A DNA stretch of 38,156 nt from Rhodobacter sp. Its GTDB lineage: Bacteria > Pseudomonadota > Alphaproteobacteria > Rhodobacterales > Rhodobacteraceae. The stretch's first letter is position 1. Every line of letters begins with the position of its first letter. Below the pieces are notes generated by a model, which did no database searches, was not told the DNA's origin, and saw nothing but the letters and a program-made list of their open reading frames with translations. Positions 18,620-26,988 of this stretch are shown here, piece after piece. Position numbers and translations under genes: made by a program. The stretch spans positions 1 to 38,156 of the forward strand of contig JAIYDJ010000098.1 in NCBI GenBank assembly GCA_027487575.1, read 5' to 3'.

Positions 18620-18650
18620 GGCTGTCTTTTGCTGATCCTGCGGAACCCCC

Positions 18651-19835
18651 ATGCCCTTTCACGCTTCACCCGGGCTGATGAACCGGATTGACCTGCAGCG
18701 CCCCGATGCGCCTTCGCTGGCGGCACCGGGCCCGTTCCCGGTGGGCGTGCGGCAAATCACGCTGACCAATCCCGGACAGATCGACGTGCTGTCGATCGGC
18801 CCGGGACCCCTGCCCCGGTACGACCGGGTTCTTGCGGTGGAAGTCTGGTATCCGGCCGAGGCGGGAACGCCGCCGGGCACGCGCTATGACACCCTGCTGC
18901 GGGACGGGGTGACGCGGATTGCCTTGCACGGGCAGGCTTGCCGCGATGCGGTGGCGGCGGAAGGGCGTTATCCTTTGGTACTGATCAGCCACGGCTATCC
19001 CGGCAACCGGTTTCTGATGAGCCACCTGGGGGAAAATCTGGCGTCCAAGGGGTATGTCGTGGCGTCGGTCGATCACCGGGACAGCGGCTATGCCGACAAG
19101 GCGCTGTTCGCCTCGACGATGATCAACCGCCCGCTGGATCAGGCGTTTGTCATCGCGGCGTTGCGGCGCGGTGCGCCCTGGGCCGGAATGCTGACCGGGG
19201 ATGCGGCCATCATCGGGTATTCGATGGGGGGCTATGGCGCGCTGGTGTCGGGCGGGGCCGGGGTTTCGGCCGAGGCCGTGGCGCATGATGACACTTCTCC
19301 GCTCGGTCTGCTGGCCTGCCACAGGGCCGGGTCGGCGGAGCATGAGGCCCTGATCGACCCGACGGTGCGCTGTCTGGTGGCGTTCGGGCCCTGGGGGCGG
19401 CAACGCGGGGTGTGGGATGCGCAGGGCATCGCCGGTTTGCGCAAGCCGACGCTGATCGTCGCTGGGTCGCAGGACCATGTTTCAGGCTATGAAGACGGTA
19501 TGCGGCCGATCTTCGACGAGGCTGCAGGGTGCGACCGCTGGCTCTTGACCTATGACCACGCGGGGCACAATGCGGGTGCGCCCGTTCCGCCGCCGGTGGA
19601 AAGCTGGGTGCCCTCGCCGCATCTCGATTTCGTCCCCTTCGCCCACTACGGCGACGCGGTGTGGGACGGGGTGCGGATGAACAACATCGCCCAGCACTTC
19701 GTGACGGCGTTTCTTGGGATGCACCTCAAGGGGCTGGAATTTGCGGCGCATCTGGACCCCGATGCGGGCTGGCCCGGGTTCGCGGAGGGGTCGGCACGGG
19801 GGCTGCGGCTGGAACGGCGTTTGACGGGGAGCTAG
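18651..19835 (+). CDS. Alpha/beta hydrolase, dienelactone/PAF-acetylhydrolase-like
   Basis: 394 residues without an obvious signal peptide. A hydrolase core begins at about residue 105: PLVLISHGYPGNR gives the oxyanion strand, GYSMGG (189-194) the nucleophile elbow with S191, AGSQDH the acid D275, and DHAGHN a catalytic His near 303-306. The region VLAVEVWYPAEAGTPPGTRYD before the core resembles PAF-acetylhydrolase or dienelactone-hydrolase-like esterases. The substrate is unknown. The start is uncertain: the ATG at 18651 has little ribosome binding site, and the ATG at 18678 is equally possible. Placed 31 bp after pgk, so it may be read through from it. Confidence 0.83.
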   Translation: MPFHASPGLMNRIDLQRPDAPSLAAPGPFPVGVRQITLTNPGQIDVLSIGPGPLPRYDRVLAVEVWYPAEAGTPPGTRYDTLLRDGVTRIALHGQACRDAVAAEGRYPLVLISHGYPGNRFLMSHLGENLASKGYVVASVDHRDSGYADKALFASTMINRPLDQAFVIAALRRGAPWAGMLTGDAAIIGYSMGGYGALVSGGAGVSAEAVAHDDTSPLGLLACHRAGSAEHEALIDPTVRCLVAFGPWGRQRGVWDAQGIAGLRKPTLIVAGSQDHVSGYEDGMRPIFDEAAGCDRWLLTYDHAGHNAGAPVPPPVESWVPSPHLDFVPFAHYGDAVWDGVRMNNIAQHFVTAFLGMHLKGLEFAAHLDPDAGWPGFAEGSARGLRLERRLTGS

Positions 19836-19839
19836 GGGG

Positions 19840-20409
19840 ATGGCGTCTTTGGGAAGGCGGCTGGTCGGGTGGATGGTCGTGCTGGCGCTGGTCGGGCCTG
19901 TCGCGGCGCAGACGGCCGATGGAGTGCCCGAAGGTTATCCACCCGTGATGGGCGATGTGACGGCGACGTTGGGGGACCGCGCCCTGACGTGGCAGACCTA
20001 TGATTTTTCCATCGGCGCGTTCGACGCGTCAGCCTGGGTCAGTGATGAAGACGACAACATCACGCTGCGGATCATGGCCTATCCCGAGGGCCAGCCTGAA
20101 AAGATGGAAGACCGTCTGCGTATCGTGGCGGAATTTCCGCTGTTCCCGTCGCCCGGTGCGCATTCGGACACGGTTCTGATCGAAATTCTGGGCGAAGAGC
20201 AGATCGACGGGCGAAAGCTGACCTCGGGGACCAAGCCTGTGACCTTCACGCTGGATGAATTCACCCGGCACAGCTACGCCTACGGACATACGTCGGGCAG
20301 TTTCGAAGCGACCCTTTGCCTGAAACGGACGAAGGCCGCGCCGGTGTCGCGCAAGTGCCAGAAGATCACTGGCCGATTCGATACGGATATCCAGTTCGAC
20401 AACATGTAG
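19840..20409 (+). CDS. Secreted protein of unknown function
   Basis: 189 residues. An N-terminal signal peptide is visible: RR, a hydrophobic stretch (WMVVLALVGPVAA), then cleavage after AQ or ALA-like VAAQ, so the protein is probably periplasmic. The mature part is beta-rich and acidic (TYDFSIGAFDASAW, DEDDNITLRIM, LIEILGEEQIDGRKL) with a late cysteine pair (ATLCLKR, SRKCQKI) that could form a disulfide. I recognise no family. It starts 4 bases after the hydrolase stop with GGGGG before the ATG, so it is likely in the same transcript. Confidence 0.78.
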   Translation: MASLGRRLVGWMVVLALVGPVAAQTADGVPEGYPPVMGDVTATLGDRALTWQTYDFSIGAFDASAWVSDEDDNITLRIMAYPEGQPEKMEDRLRIVAEFPLFPSPGAHSDTVLIEILGEEQIDGRKLTSGTKPVTFTLDEFTRHSYAYGHTSGSFEATLCLKRTKAAPVSRKCQKITGRFDTDIQFDNM

Positions 20410-20495
20410 GTCCGCGGGGGATTCCCAAGCAAATTCAGATGTGTCATGATTCGGCACAGGGCTTTGCTACGGGTCCGAGACAAAAGGCGGGACGC

Positions 20496-20798
20496 ATGAC
20501 CTCTTCCACCAAACGCCCGGCCGTCGGGGGGATACTGGCGCTGGCCGTCGCGTTCGCGCTGGGGCTGTATTTTGCGCTGGCAGCGGTGCAAGGGGATTTC
20601 GGGCTGTTTCGAAAGGCGCAGATTCTGGCCGAGGTGGCCGCGCTGACCGATGAAGAGGCCCGTCTGATTGCCGAACTGGCCCGGGCGGAAAACCTGACGC
20701 GGCGGTTGTCGGACGGATATCTCGACCTCGACCTTCTGGATCAGCAGGCGCGTGATGTGCTGGGCTATGTGCGCGCCGACGAGATCGTGATCCGCTAG
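20496..20798 (+). CDS. ftsB: FtsB/DivIC-family septum formation protein
   Basis: 100-residue bitopic membrane protein: a short basic N-terminus, one helix (about 14-34, GILALAVAFALGLYFALAAV), and then a coiled coil (about 45-75, AEVAALTDEEARLIAELARAE). It ends with the conserved tail region LDLDLLDQQARDVLGYVRADEIVI typical of FtsB-like proteins, which bridge FtsL and FtsQ in the divisome. In many alphaproteobacteria this gene sits just before pdhA, as it does here apart from one inserted cupin gene. AGGCGGG precedes the ATG at 20496. The open frame extends to 20316 but overlaps the previous gene. Confidence 0.88.
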   Translation: MTSSTKRPAVGGILALAVAFALGLYFALAAVQGDFGLFRKAQILAEVAALTDEEARLIAELARAENLTRRLSDGYLDLDLLDQQARDVLGYVRADEIVIR

Positions 20799-20801
20799 GT
20801 C

Positions 20802-21179
20802 TTAGTCAACGACGTGGAAATCCGGATTGGCCGGGTCCACAAACGAGGTTTGCAGCGTCAACACCTTGCATCCTGCGACCGATGTGTACGGGCCGTGCAC
20901 CACACCGATCGGATGGGTGACAAAAGCCCCCGGGGCGTGGCTGACGCCGTCGTTGATGAAGTCGCCTTCGATCACATAGTGCGCCTCGGCCCCGTCGTTG
21001 TGGTAGTGCGCGGGGATAACTGCGCCCGGGGAAACATGGATGATCGTCGTCACGATCCCCTTTTCACCGTCGATGTTCACCAGCGTTGCATGCACGCCGC
21101 CAGGCGTAGCGCCGGGGATGGGAAACGGAATCACGGGCATCTCACGGGATTGCACGGTCAGAGATTTGCCTTCCTTCAT
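20802..21179 (-). CDS. Small single-domain cupin protein
   Basis: 125-residue cupin with metal-ligand motif IPAHYHNDGAEAHYVIEGDF (two His, one Glu spaced as in motif 1) and the second-motif His in THPIGVVHGPYTS. This pattern resembles ChrR-like cupins and small dioxygenase-like proteins; no substrate can be assigned. It lies antisense between ftsB and pdhA, ending three bases from the ftsB stop, and interrupts an otherwise conserved ftsB-pdhA neighbourhood. AAGAAG about 6 bases before the ATG may serve as ribosome binding site. Confidence 0.82.
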   Translation of the reverse strand: MKEGKSLTVQSREMPVIPFPIPGATPGGVHATLVNIDGEKGIVTTIIHVSPGAVIPAHYHNDGAEAHYVIEGDFINDGVSHAPGAFVTHPIGVVHGPYTSVAGCKVLTLQTSFVDPANPDFHVVD

Positions 21180-21336
21180 GGTCGCACTTCTTTGATTTCA
21201 CCAGTTCCGCACTGTGATTGGGGTTCAGAAGTTTGCAACGGCATCATGACAGCTTTTGGCGGTGCCTCCATCGACGGTGACCGACCCTGTGCTGCACTGC
21301 GGCGAGCAATTTGCTTTGCAGGCCCTTATTTCTCCG

Positions 21337-21354
21337 ATAAACTCGAGATAGTTT
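21337..21354. promoter_or_regulatory. Inverted repeat upstream of pdhA
   Basis: TAAACT and AGTTTA are inverted around six bases, 37 bp before the proposed pdhA start codon. It lies in an A+T-rich patch that stands out from the surrounding GC-rich DNA, so it may be an operator or overlap the -10 region. No regulator can be named. Confidence 0.25.
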
Positions 21355-21391
21355 AACGTTGAACTATTCCCCTGCTGCGGAGGATGTGCCC

Positions 21392-22381
21392 TTGGCCACC
21401 AAAAAAGCCCCCGAGATGTCCAACGTCTCGAAGGACGACCTTCTGAAATACTATGCCGAAATGCTGCTGATCCGCCGGTTCGAGGAAAAGGCGGGACAGT
21501 TGTACGGCATGGGCCTGATCGGCGGGTTCTGCCATCTTTACATCGGTCAGGAAGCGGTCGTTGTCGGACTGGAGGCCTGCACGAAAGACGGCGACAAGCG
21601 GATCACCAGCTATCGCGACCACGGGCACATGCTGGCTTGCGGGATGGACCCCAAGGGCGTGATGGCGGAACTGACCGGCCGGGCGGGTGGCTACTCGCGC
21701 GGCAAGGGCGGGTCGATGCACATGTTCTCGCGCGAGAAGCACTTCTACGGCGGGCACGGTATTGTTGGCGCGCAGGTGCCGCTGGGGGCAGGTCTGGCGC
21801 TGGCCGACAAGTACATGGGCAACGACAACGTGACCTTCACCTATTTCGGCGACGGGGCGGCCAACCAGGGTCAGGTCTACGAGACCTACAACATGGCCGA
21901 GCTGTGGAGCCTGCCGGTGATCTTTGTCATCGAGAACAACCATTATGCGATGGGCACCTCGCAGGCGCGGTCCACCAAATCGGAAACGCTGTTCGGGCGC
22001 GGGCTGGCCTACGGGATTCCTGGCGAGCAGGTCGACGGCATGGACGTGCTGGCGGTGAAGGCTGCAGGCACCAAGGCGGTGGCGCACTGCCGGGCCGGGA
22101 ACGGGCCCTACATCCTGGAAATGATGACCTATCGCTATCGCGGGCATTCGATGTCCGACCCGGCCAAATATCGCACCCGCGAGGAGGTGCAGAAGATGCG
22201 CGACGAGAAGGACGCGATCGAACATGTGCGTGACCTGCTGGTCAATGCGGGTCTTGCATCGGACGAGGACCTCAAGATCATCGACCGCGACATCAAGGCC
22301 CGCGTGAACGACAGTGCCGAGTTCGCCAAGGACAGCCCGGAGCCCGACGTGTCGGAGCTTTTCACCGATATCTACGCCTGA
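21392..22381 (+). CDS. pdhA: Pyruvate dehydrogenase E1 component, alpha subunit
   Basis: With the beta subunit it decarboxylates pyruvate using thiamine diphosphate (TPP) and passes the acetyl group to E2. The 329-residue protein has LIRRFEEKAGQLYGMGLIGG, the phosphorylation-loop-like YRGHSMSDPAKYRT, and the TPP motif from GDGAANQGQ (about 153) to IENN (about 183). The start is unusual: there is no suitable ATG. A strong GGAGG at 21379-21383 lies 8 bases before an in-frame TTG at 21392 (LATKKAPEMSN), which matches the usual N-terminal length; GTG at 21386 and TTG at 21359 are poorer choices. Followed after 12 bases by pdhB. Confidence 0.96.
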   Translation: MATKKAPEMSNVSKDDLLKYYAEMLLIRRFEEKAGQLYGMGLIGGFCHLYIGQEAVVVGLEACTKDGDKRITSYRDHGHMLACGMDPKGVMAELTGRAGGYSRGKGGSMHMFSREKHFYGGHGIVGAQVPLGAGLALADKYMGNDNVTFTYFGDGAANQGQVYETYNMAELWSLPVIFVIENNHYAMGTSQARSTKSETLFGRGLAYGIPGEQVDGMDVLAVKAAGTKAVAHCRAGNGPYILEMMTYRYRGHSMSDPAKYRTREEVQKMRDEKDAIEHVRDLLVNAGLASDEDLKIIDRDIKARVNDSAEFAKDSPEPDVSELFTDIYA

Positions 22382-22393
22382 GGGGGACGGATC

Positions 22394-23758
22394 ATGGCTA
22401 CGCAAGTTCTGATGCCGGCGCTGTCGCCGACGATGGAAGAGGGCACATTGGCGAAATGGCTGGTGAAAGAGGGCGACACCGTCAAGGCGGGCCAGATTCT
22501 GGCCGAGATCGAGACGGACAAGGCCACGATGGAATTCGAGGCCGTGGACGAGGGGATCGTCGGATCGCTTCTGGTGGCCGAGGGGACGGCGAACGTGAAG
22601 GTCAACACGCCGATCGCGACGATGGTCGAGGCGGGCGAAGCGGCGGAGGCAGAAGCCCCTCCTGCCAAGGTCGAGAAGACCGAGTTTCCGGCCAAGGTGC
22701 AGGCCGCACCGGTGGCGGCAGCGGTGGTCGCGGCGGTGGAGTCAAAAGCCTCGCCTGACTGGCCGGAAGGCACTGCGATGAAGACCATGACGGTCCGCGA
22801 AGCACTGCGCGAGGCGATGGCCGAAGAAATGCGCGCCAACCCGACCGTCATGCTGATGGGCGAGGAAGTGGGTGAGTATCAGGGCGCCTACAAGATTTCG
22901 CAGGGCCTGCTGGAAGAATTCGGCGCCAAGCGGATCGTCGACACGCCGATCACCGAGATGGGCTTCACCGGCATCGCGGTGGGTGCGGCATGGGGCGGGT
23001 TGCGGCCGATCGTGGAGTTCATGACCTTCAACTTCGCCATGCAGGCCATTGACCACATCCTGAATTCGGCGGCCAAGACTAACTACATGTCGGGCGGGCA
23101 GCTTGGCTGCCCCATCGTGTTTCGCGGTACGAACGGGGCAGCGGCGCGGGTCGGCGCGCAGCACAGCCAGGACTATGCGGCGTGGTATACAGCCATACCG
23201 GGCCTGAAGGTCTGCATGCCCTATTCGGCGTCCGACGCGAAGGGCCTGTTGAAATCGGCGATCCGCGACGGCAACCCGGTCGTCTTTCTCGAGAACGAAA
23301 TCCTTTACGGACGCAGTTTCGAAGTGCCCGTGCTGGAGGATTTCACCGTGCCGTTCGGCAAGGCGCGAATCTGGCGCGAAGGCACCGATGTGACCATCGT
23401 TTCGTTCGGGATCGGGATGACCTACGCGCTGGAGGCGGCGGAGCAGCTTTCCAAGGACGGGATTTCGGCCGAAGTGGTGGACCTGCGCACGCTGCGGCCG
23501 CTGGACTACGACACGGTCTTGGCCTCGGTGATGAAGACCAACCGCTGCGTGACGGTCGAGGAAGGCTTCCCTGTCGGGTCGATCGGCAACCATCTGTCGG
23601 CCACGATCATGGAACGGGCCTTCGACTATCTCGATGCGCCGGTGATCAATTGCACCGGAAAAGATGTGCCGATGCCCTATGCGGCCAATCTGGAAAAACT
23701 CGCGCTGGTGACGACGGCAGAAGTCGTCGCCGCCGTGAAATCCGTTTGTTATCGGTAG
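22394..23758 (+). CDS. pdhB: Pyruvate dehydrogenase E1 component, beta subunit, with N-terminal lipoyl domain
   Basis: 454 residues. Residues 1-80 form a biotinyl/lipoyl domain with the lipoylation site [11 protein letters not shown] (K43), then an Ala/Pro/Val-rich linker (about 85-125). The transketolase-type E1-beta body starts at about 128 ([15 protein letters not shown]) and shows [35 protein letters not shown] and the C-terminal [14 protein letters not shown] segment. The lipoyl fusion on E1-beta is a known trait of several alphaproteobacteria. Its lipoyl domain is nearly identical to that of pdhC two genes on. The ribosome binding site is GAGGGGG upstream. Operon: pdhA-pdhB-unknown-pdhC. 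Confidence 0.97.
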   Translation: MATQVLMPALSPTMEEGTLAKWLVKEGDTVKAGQILAEIETDKATMEFEAVDEGIVGSLLVAEGTANVKVNTPIATMVEAGEAAEAEAPPAKVEKTEFPAKVQAAPVAAAVVAAVESKASPDWPEGTAMKTMTVREALREAMAEEMRANPTVMLMGEEVGEYQGAYKISQGLLEEFGAKRIVDTPITEMGFTGIAVGAAWGGLRPIVEFMTFNFAMQAIDHILNSAAKTNYMSGGQLGCPIVFRGTNGAAARVGAQHSQDYAAWYTAIPGLKVCMPYSASDAKGLLKSAIRDGNPVVFLENEILYGRSFEVPVLEDFTVPFGKARIWREGTDVTIVSFGIGMTYALEAAEQLSKDGISAEVVDLRTLRPLDYDTVLASVMKTNRCVTVEEGFPVGSIGNHLSATIMERAFDYLDAPVINCTGKDVPMPYAANLEKLALVTTAEVVAAVKSVCYR

Positions 23759-23762
23759 GGGG

Positions 23763-24455
23763 CGGTCATGGCTGAAGCAAAAGCTGTCTCATCCACAAAC
23801 GCCCCGATCTGGGTCGCCGTGATAGGTGCCATCGTCACAGGCGTTGGATACGTCTCTGCATACTTCAAGGATATCGAAATTCAGAGCAGAAAAGAACGTC
23901 AGGAGTTCATCTTGAAGCTGCTGCGCGAAGACCCGCGGGACAGCAGTCAGAACCTGATCTGGGCCCACGGTGCGGGGCTGGTCAAGCTTGATGCCGAAAC
24001 CGTCGAGAAGTTGTCGGCAAATCCGTTCAGCGCGCCAACCGTATCGCAACCAGCCAGCGTGCAGGCTGCACCGACAGATGACCTGGTCATTCCCGACACT
24101 GTTTCCGGTCTGATCGCCTCGTTGGACTCGCCGCTGCGGGCCGAACGCTATAAGGCACTGGAGAAACTGGAAATAGAGCACAGCGCGGATCCCTCCGCCG
24201 TAAAGGCAGCGGTGTTGTCGCTGTCCGAAGAAAATGTCGATCGCCTTTCGGCAAATGGAAGATACAACATCTTGTATTTTCTGGATCGCGTGAAGTGGGC
24301 CGGTATGCTGCCGGGCCTGAAGGCAGAGGCGACGTCCGTCCTGAATGAGGTCACTCGACGGAGCAGGGAAGGCATTGCAGAGGTCGGCCCCAAAACGATG
24401 GACCTGCTGAAACGCGCCCTTGCTCAGATAGAAAACTAAGGAGACGGTCATGGCT
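23763..24455 (+). repeat. 11-bp direct repeats flanking the extra gene in the pdh operon
   Basis: CGGTCATGGCT occurs at 23763-23773 and again at 24445-24455. Each covers the last bases of the leader and the first two codons of a gene: the unknown gene and pdhC respectively. The 682-bp unit between them is exactly the extra gene plus its leader, as if it were inserted at, or duplicated from, the pdhC start. Chance similarity of leader sequences is possible. Confidence 0.45.
23768..24439 (+). CDS. Membrane-anchored protein of unknown function inside the pdh operon
   Basis: 223 residues. A hydrophobic segment (about 13-33, [20 protein letters not shown]) is followed by a charged helical stretch ([19 protein letters not shown]), a Pro/Ala/Ser linker (about 88-105), and then an alpha-helical C-terminal domain. 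That domain contains [20 protein letters not shown] and [16 protein letters not shown], which read like helical repeats. I do not recognise a family and see no catalytic motif. It begins 10 bases after pdhB and ends 10 bases before pdhC, each junction with its own purine-rich ribosome binding site, so it is co-transcribed with the complex. Codons and base composition look less GC-rich than the flanking pdh genes, suggesting later arrival. A role in pyruvate dehydrogenase is not implied by sequence. Confidence 0.8.
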   Translation: MAEAKAVSSTNAPIWVAVIGAIVTGVGYVSAYFKDIEIQSRKERQEFILKLLREDPRDSSQNLIWAHGAGLVKLDAETVEKLSANPFSAPTVSQPASVQAAPTDDLVIPDTVSGLIASLDSPLRAERYKALEKLEIEHSADPSAVKAAVLSLSEENVDRLSANGRYNILYFLDRVKWAGMLPGLKAEATSVLNEVTRRSREGIAEVGPKTMDLLKRALAQIEN

Positions 24456-25766
24456 ATTGAAATACTGATGCCTGCGCTGTCGCCCACGATGGAAGAGGGC
24501 ACACTGGCAAAATGGCTGGTGAAAGCCGGCGATGTGGTCAAATCGGGCCAGACCATCGCGGAAATCGAGACCGACAAGGCGACGATGGAATTCGAAGCGG
24601 TGGATGAAGGCACCGTCGGTCAGCTTCTGGTTGCTGAAGGGACTGCGGGCGTAAAGGTGAACACGCCGATTGCCATTATGGTGGAAGACGGAGAGGCCGC
24701 AGATGCCGCCCCTGCCCCCGCCGCCGCGAAAGCGCCGGTTGAGGCGGTTGCCAAGGCTGCATCTGCTCCGGCCCCCGCGGCTGCGGCCAAGGCGGCGGCT
24801 CCGGCCACAGGTGGACCCCGCGTGTTCGCCTCGCCACTGGCACGCCGGATTGCGGCGGAAAAGGGCCTGGACCTCGGGTCTATCAAGGGATCGGGCCCGC
24901 ATGGCCGGATCGTGAAGGCGGATGTCGCGGGGACGGTTGCTGCTCCGGTCGTGGCCGAAGCTGCGGCAGCGCCGGTCGTCGCGACACCGGCACCGGCGCC
25001 TGTCGCCGCTGCGACGAAACCTGCCGTGGCGCAGGGCATGACGGCTGAAACCGTGATGAAGATTTATGCCGACCGCAGCTACGTCGAAGTGCCGCTGGAC
25101 GGGATGCGCCGGACCATCGCCGCTCGATTGACCGAAGCAAAACAGACGATCCCGCATTTCTATCTGCGCCGGTCCGTTCAACTTGATGGGTTGATGGCGT
25201 TCCGTGAAACGCTGAATGCACAGTTGGCTGCGCGCGGCGTCAAGTTGTCGGTCAACGACTTCATCATAAAGGCCTGCGCGATGGCCTTGCAGGCCGTGCC
25301 CGATGCGAACGCGGTGTGGGCAGGCGACCGGATGCTGCGGCTGAAGCCGTCGGATGTGGCGGTTGCGGTCGCGATCGAAGGGGGCCTGTTTACCCCCGTG
25401 CTGCGCGATGCCGACAAGAAATCGCTGTCGGCGCTGTCTGCAGAAATGAAAGACCTTGCGGCACGCGCGAAGTCGAGGAAACTGGCACCGCACGAGTATC
25501 AGGGCGGCAGTTTCGCGATTTCCAATCTGGGAATGATGGGGATTGAAAACTTCGATGCCGTCATCAACCCGCCGCATGGCTCCATTCTGGCCGTTGGCGC
25601 AGGGCTGAGACAGCCTGTGGTGCAGGCGGACGGATTGATCGGCGTAGCAACGGTCATGTCAATGACGCTGTCCGTCGATCACCGGGTCATCGACGGGGCG
25701 CTTGGCGCGGCGTTCCTGAAGGCAGTGGTCGAGAACCTGGAAAACCCGATCACGATGCTGGCCTGA
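24450..25766 (+). CDS. pdhC: Pyruvate dehydrogenase E2, dihydrolipoyllysine acetyltransferase
   Basis: 438 residues forming the core of the pyruvate dehydrogenase complex, which moves the acetyl group to CoA. Domains in order: lipoyl domain (1-80, K43 in [11 protein letters not shown]); Ala/Pro linker; E3/E1-binding domain (about 127-162, [16 protein letters not shown] and [13 protein letters not shown]); a second Ala/Pro/Val linker; and the catalytic acyltransferase domain (about 205-438), with [33 protein letters not shown] and the active-site SVDHRVIDG (H411). GGAG lies 6 bases before the ATG. The gene ends 22 bp before a strong terminator shared with cysE. No lpd (E3) gene follows in this window. 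Confidence 0.97.
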   Translation: MAIEILMPALSPTMEEGTLAKWLVKAGDVVKSGQTIAEIETDKATMEFEAVDEGTVGQLLVAEGTAGVKVNTPIAIMVEDGEAADAAPAPAAAKAPVEAVAKAASAPAPAAAAKAAAPATGGPRVFASPLARRIAAEKGLDLGSIKGSGPHGRIVKADVAGTVAAPVVAEAAAAPVVATPAPAPVAAATKPAVAQGMTAETVMKIYADRSYVEVPLDGMRRTIAARLTEAKQTIPHFYLRRSVQLDGLMAFRETLNAQLAARGVKLSVNDFIIKACAMALQAVPDANAVWAGDRMLRLKPSDVAVAVAIEGGLFTPVLRDADKKSLSALSAEMKDLAARAKSRKLAPHEYQGGSFAISNLGMMGIENFDAVINPPHGSILAVGAGLRQPVVQADGLIGVATVMSMTLSVDHRVIDGALGAAFLKAVVENLENPITMLA

Positions 25767-25788
25767 CAGCTTAGCAATATGCGAGAAC

Positions 25789-25814
25789 CGCCCGGAAGCC
25801 AAAGCTTCCGGGCG
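25789..25814. terminator. Bidirectional terminator between pdhC and cysE
   Basis: A perfect 11-bp GC-rich stem (CGCCCGGAAGC with GCTTCCGGGCG) closes a 4-base CAAA loop, placed 22 bp after pdhC and 4 bp after the cysE stop. ACTTCT follows on the plus strand and GTTCTC on the minus strand, so the T-tracts are weak. Stem strength and position make a shared terminator likely. Confidence 0.7.
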
Positions 25815-25818
25815 ACTT

Positions 25819-26628
25819 CTAGAGGACGTTGGAAATGACCTGATCCATGCTGATGGCAGGTTGCGCACAACCCGCCTCACCCACGACCCGCGCCGGAACT
25901 CCGGCAACTGTCGTGCAGGGCGGAACATCCTGCAGCACGACAGACCCGGCGGCGATCCGGCTGCAATATCCTACGTGAATATTGCCAAGCACCTTGGCCC
26001 CCGCGCCGATCAGCACGCCGTTGCCGATCTTGGGATGCCGGTCGCCATCTTCCTTGCCGGTCCCCCCCAGCGTCACCGAGTGCAGCATAGAAACATTGTC
26101 ACCCACCACAGCGGTTTCGCCAATGACGATGGAATGGGCGTGGTCAATCATCAGACCCTTTCCAACTTTCGCCGCCGGATGGATGTCCACTCCGAAAACT
26201 TCTGACACCCGCATTTGCACAAAGTACGCAAGGTCACGTCGTCCGGAGTGCCAAAGCCAGTGACCAACCCGGTAGGCCTGAACCGCCTGATACCCCTTGA
26301 AGAAAAGCAGCGGCTGGATGTAGCGATGGCAGGCGGGGTCCCGATCAAACACGGCCATCAGATCGGCGCGGGCCGCCTGCCCCAAATCGGGATCCGCAGC
26401 GAAGGCCTCATCGGCAATCTCACGCAGGATCTGCTCGCTCATCTCACCCGATGCCAGCTTCATGGAAAAGCGAAATGCCAAAGCGCCTTCCATCGTCTTG
26501 TGGTGCAACAGGCCGGAATGCATCAGGCCACCCAGCAGGGGTTCGGCGCGCACGGCATCTGTCGCTTCTTCACAAACCCGCTGCCAGACCGGGTCCAGAG
26601 TCGTCACTCGGGTTTTTGTTTCGGCCAT
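25819..26628 (-). CDS. cysE: Serine O-acetyltransferase
   Basis: Makes O-acetylserine from serine and acetyl-CoA, the first step of cysteine synthesis. The 269-residue protein has an N-terminal helical domain (DPVWQRVCEEA onward, with FDRDPACHRYIQPLLFFKGYQA) and a C-terminal left-handed beta-helix of hexapeptide repeats. That helix has the catalytic region VDIHPAAKVGKGLMIDHAHS and the CoA-binding SVTLGGTGKEDGDRHPKIG, and a tail ending SNVL that may bind cysteine synthase through its C-terminus. AAAGGAG lies 9 bases before the ATG at 26628; the upstream in-frame ATG at 26688 overlaps the previous gene. It is the last gene on the GTA strand; cysE beside GTA clusters is, from memory, a recurrent arrangement in Rhodobacterales. 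Confidence 0.96.
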   Translation of the reverse strand: MAETKTRVTTLDPVWQRVCEEATDAVRAEPLLGGLMHSGLLHHKTMEGALAFRFSMKLASGEMSEQILREIADEAFAADPDLGQAARADLMAVFDRDPACHRYIQPLLFFKGYQAVQAYRVGHWLWHSGRRDLAYFVQMRVSEVFGVDIHPAAKVGKGLMIDHAHSIVIGETAVVGDNVSMLHSVTLGGTGKEDGDRHPKIGNGVLIGAGAKVLGNIHVGYCSRIAAGSVVLQDVPPCTTVAGVPARVVGEAGCAQPAISMDQVISNVL

Positions 26629-26644
26629 CTGACGCGCTCCTTTG

Positions 26645-26980
26645 CTATGTCTTTTTATAGCATGACGAGTGTGGGTCGGACAGTCCATCCGAACTGTCCC
26701 CGGAAGACATCCGCCGTTCGGCCATGACCGTTGAAATCAAGGCCAAGCTCGACCAGAAGTGGGTGTCATCGCTGGAACGTACAGTCGGCTCGGCCGCCGC
26801 GCGTGCCAATAGGCTGCCATTCCCCCAGCAAGGGTGCGCACAACCGAATCTCTGTGCATAACGGTCTGCGGCTTGGGTCTGAAGAAGAAGGCGGTCAAGA
26901 AGCATTCGCCTGCAGCCTTCGGGCCATTGTGCCAGAAACCGCGCCGCTGCTACCGCATCATCCAATAGGATTCGCCGCAT
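26645..26980 (-). CDS. Short conserved protein downstream of the GTA cluster (DUF7742-like)
   Basis: About 111 residues: MRRILLDDAVAAARFLAQ, LLLQTQAADRYAQRFG, AHPCWGNGSLLARAA and LALISTVMAERR. From memory this matches a small Rhodobacteraceae family found just after the last GTA gene; the family number is uncertain and the function unknown. A GTG at 26992 overlaps the orfg15 stop as GTGA and is an alternative start, but homologues begin near the ATG at 26980. The last 20 residues (SSGDSSDGLSDPHSSCYKK) look unlike the rest and may be a drifted tail. It ends 16 bp before cysE, so cysE may be expressed from the same transcript. Confidence 0.72.
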   Translation of the reverse strand: MRRILLDDAVAAARFLAQWPEGCRRMLLDRLLLQTQAADRYAQRFGCAHPCWGNGSLLARAAAEPTVRSSDDTHFWSSLALISTVMAERRMSSGDSSDGLSDPHSSCYKKT

Positions 26981-26988
26981 CTTGCCGG

